Assembly: GCA_937946835.1 (NCBI GenBank)
Contig: CALFAV010000005.1
Span: 1-64,000 of the forward strand
DNA length: 64,000 bases
Reading direction: 5' to 3'
Source: an uncultured Verrucomicrobiae bacterium
GTDB lineage: Bacteria; Verrucomicrobiota; Verrucomicrobiia; Limisphaerales; J093
Shown here in pieces: positions 63,669 through 64,000 of this stretch. The translations under genes were made by a program, and so were the position numbers. Below the pieces are notes generated by a model. The model made no database searches, was not told the origin of the DNA, and was given only the letters and a program-made list of their open reading frames with translations. How positions within the stretch are numbered: position 1 is the first letter of the stretch; each line of letters opens with the position of its first letter.

Positions 63669-64000
63669 ACCTCGGCGCTGACCGGCTCGCCCGGCAGGCG
63701 GCGGCCCGCCCCGGGGTAGAGCAATTCGTAATCCACCGCCTGCACCCCCACAATGGCCGCCACGCCCAGGATGTCGTGGGCGTTTGAACCGCGCGACACG
63801 TCGGCCGCCGGGCGGTCCAGCCCCAGCAGAATCTGGCCGTAGGCGTTGGCCCGGGCGATGACGCGGACCATCTTGCTGGCAATGTTGCCGGAGTTCAGGT
63901 CGGGGAAGATCAGCACGTTGGCCCGGCCGGCCACGCGGCTGTCCGGCACTTTGCGCGCCGCGATGTCCGGCACCAGGGCGGCGTCCAACTGCAACTCCCC
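63665..64000 (-). CDS. pta: Phosphate acetyltransferase, C-terminal part (runs off the right edge)
   Basis: The last 111 residues are in the window. GELQLDAALVPDIAARKVPDS, then VAGRANVLIFPDLNSGNIASK and ILLGLDRPAADVSRGSN match the C-terminal catalytic domain of phosphate acetyl/butyryltransferases. Pta interconverts acetyl-CoA and acetyl phosphate. The N-terminal part lies beyond the window. The stop overlaps the start of the DRTGG gene. Confidence 0.88.
   Translation of the reverse strand, partial: GELQLDAALVPDIAARKVPDSRVAGRANVLIFPDLNSGNIASKMVRVIARANAYGQILLGLDRPAADVSRGSNAHDILGVAAIVGVQAVDYELLYPGAGRRLPGEPVSAEV

Overview
The window is high-GC, gene-dense bacterial chromosome. Gene content suggests a Gram-negative member of the Verrucomicrobiota, possibly the Limisphaera/Pedosphaera side. 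This rests on the str-S10-spc-alpha ribosomal super-operon without rpmD, Ala/Pro-rich tails on ribosomal proteins, Tat-exported sugar oxidoreductase and isomerase enzymes beside glycoside hydrolases, a FadL-type outer-membrane protein, and poor Shine-Dalgarno usage. The lineage is an inference from gene order and recalled families, not from a search.

Layout: 1-5.9 kb holds two adjacent, overlapping, paralogous large membrane proteins with glutamine-amidotransferase-like (DUF4350-type) domains, after the tail of another CDS. 6.0-7.1 kb holds tRNA-Gln(TTG), a small unknown gene, ispF and tRNA-Phe(GAA). 7.4-25.9 kb is the translation super-operon: rpsL-rpsG-fusA-rpsJ-rplC-D-W-B-rpsS-rplV-rpsC-rplP-rpmC-rpsQ-rplN-X-E-rpsN-H-rplF-R-rpsE-rplO-secY-map-infA-rpmJ-rpsM-K-D-rpoA-rplQ. 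25.9-27.2 kb is a gene-poor scar containing a frameshifted remnant of a type III-like DNA methyltransferase. 27.2-44.2 kb is mostly housekeeping: Nudix, ugd, TPR protein, terC-like, recJ, tRNA-Val(CAC), secA, a four-PAS hybrid histidine kinase, an SGNH hydrolase, aroQ and accBC.

44.2-52.2 kb is a carbohydrate locus with one oxidoreductase, two TIM-barrel isomerases and two glycoside hydrolases. 52.5-59.4 kb is the most unusual part. It is a tightly overlapping four-gene operon of a class III nucleotide-cyclase/AAA/TPR protein, an Lcp/MpaB-like heme oxygenase with the rubber-oxygenase heme signature, a sterol/tocopherol-type methyltransferase and a FadL-type channel. Together they suggest uptake and oxidative processing of a hydrophobic, perhaps isoprenoid, substrate. 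59.4-64 kb holds a PIG-L deacetylase, an RluA-RlmI fusion, and a P-loop/DRTGG protein overlapping the end of pta.

Regulation: several genes carry a TTGAC-like box, 16-18 bases, then a TAGNCT/TAAGCT-like box that ends only 6-10 bases before the start codon. This implies leaderless or nearly leaderless mRNAs. Most ribosomal genes also lack a visible Shine-Dalgarno sequence. No CRISPR array, intact insertion sequence or rRNA gene was seen.
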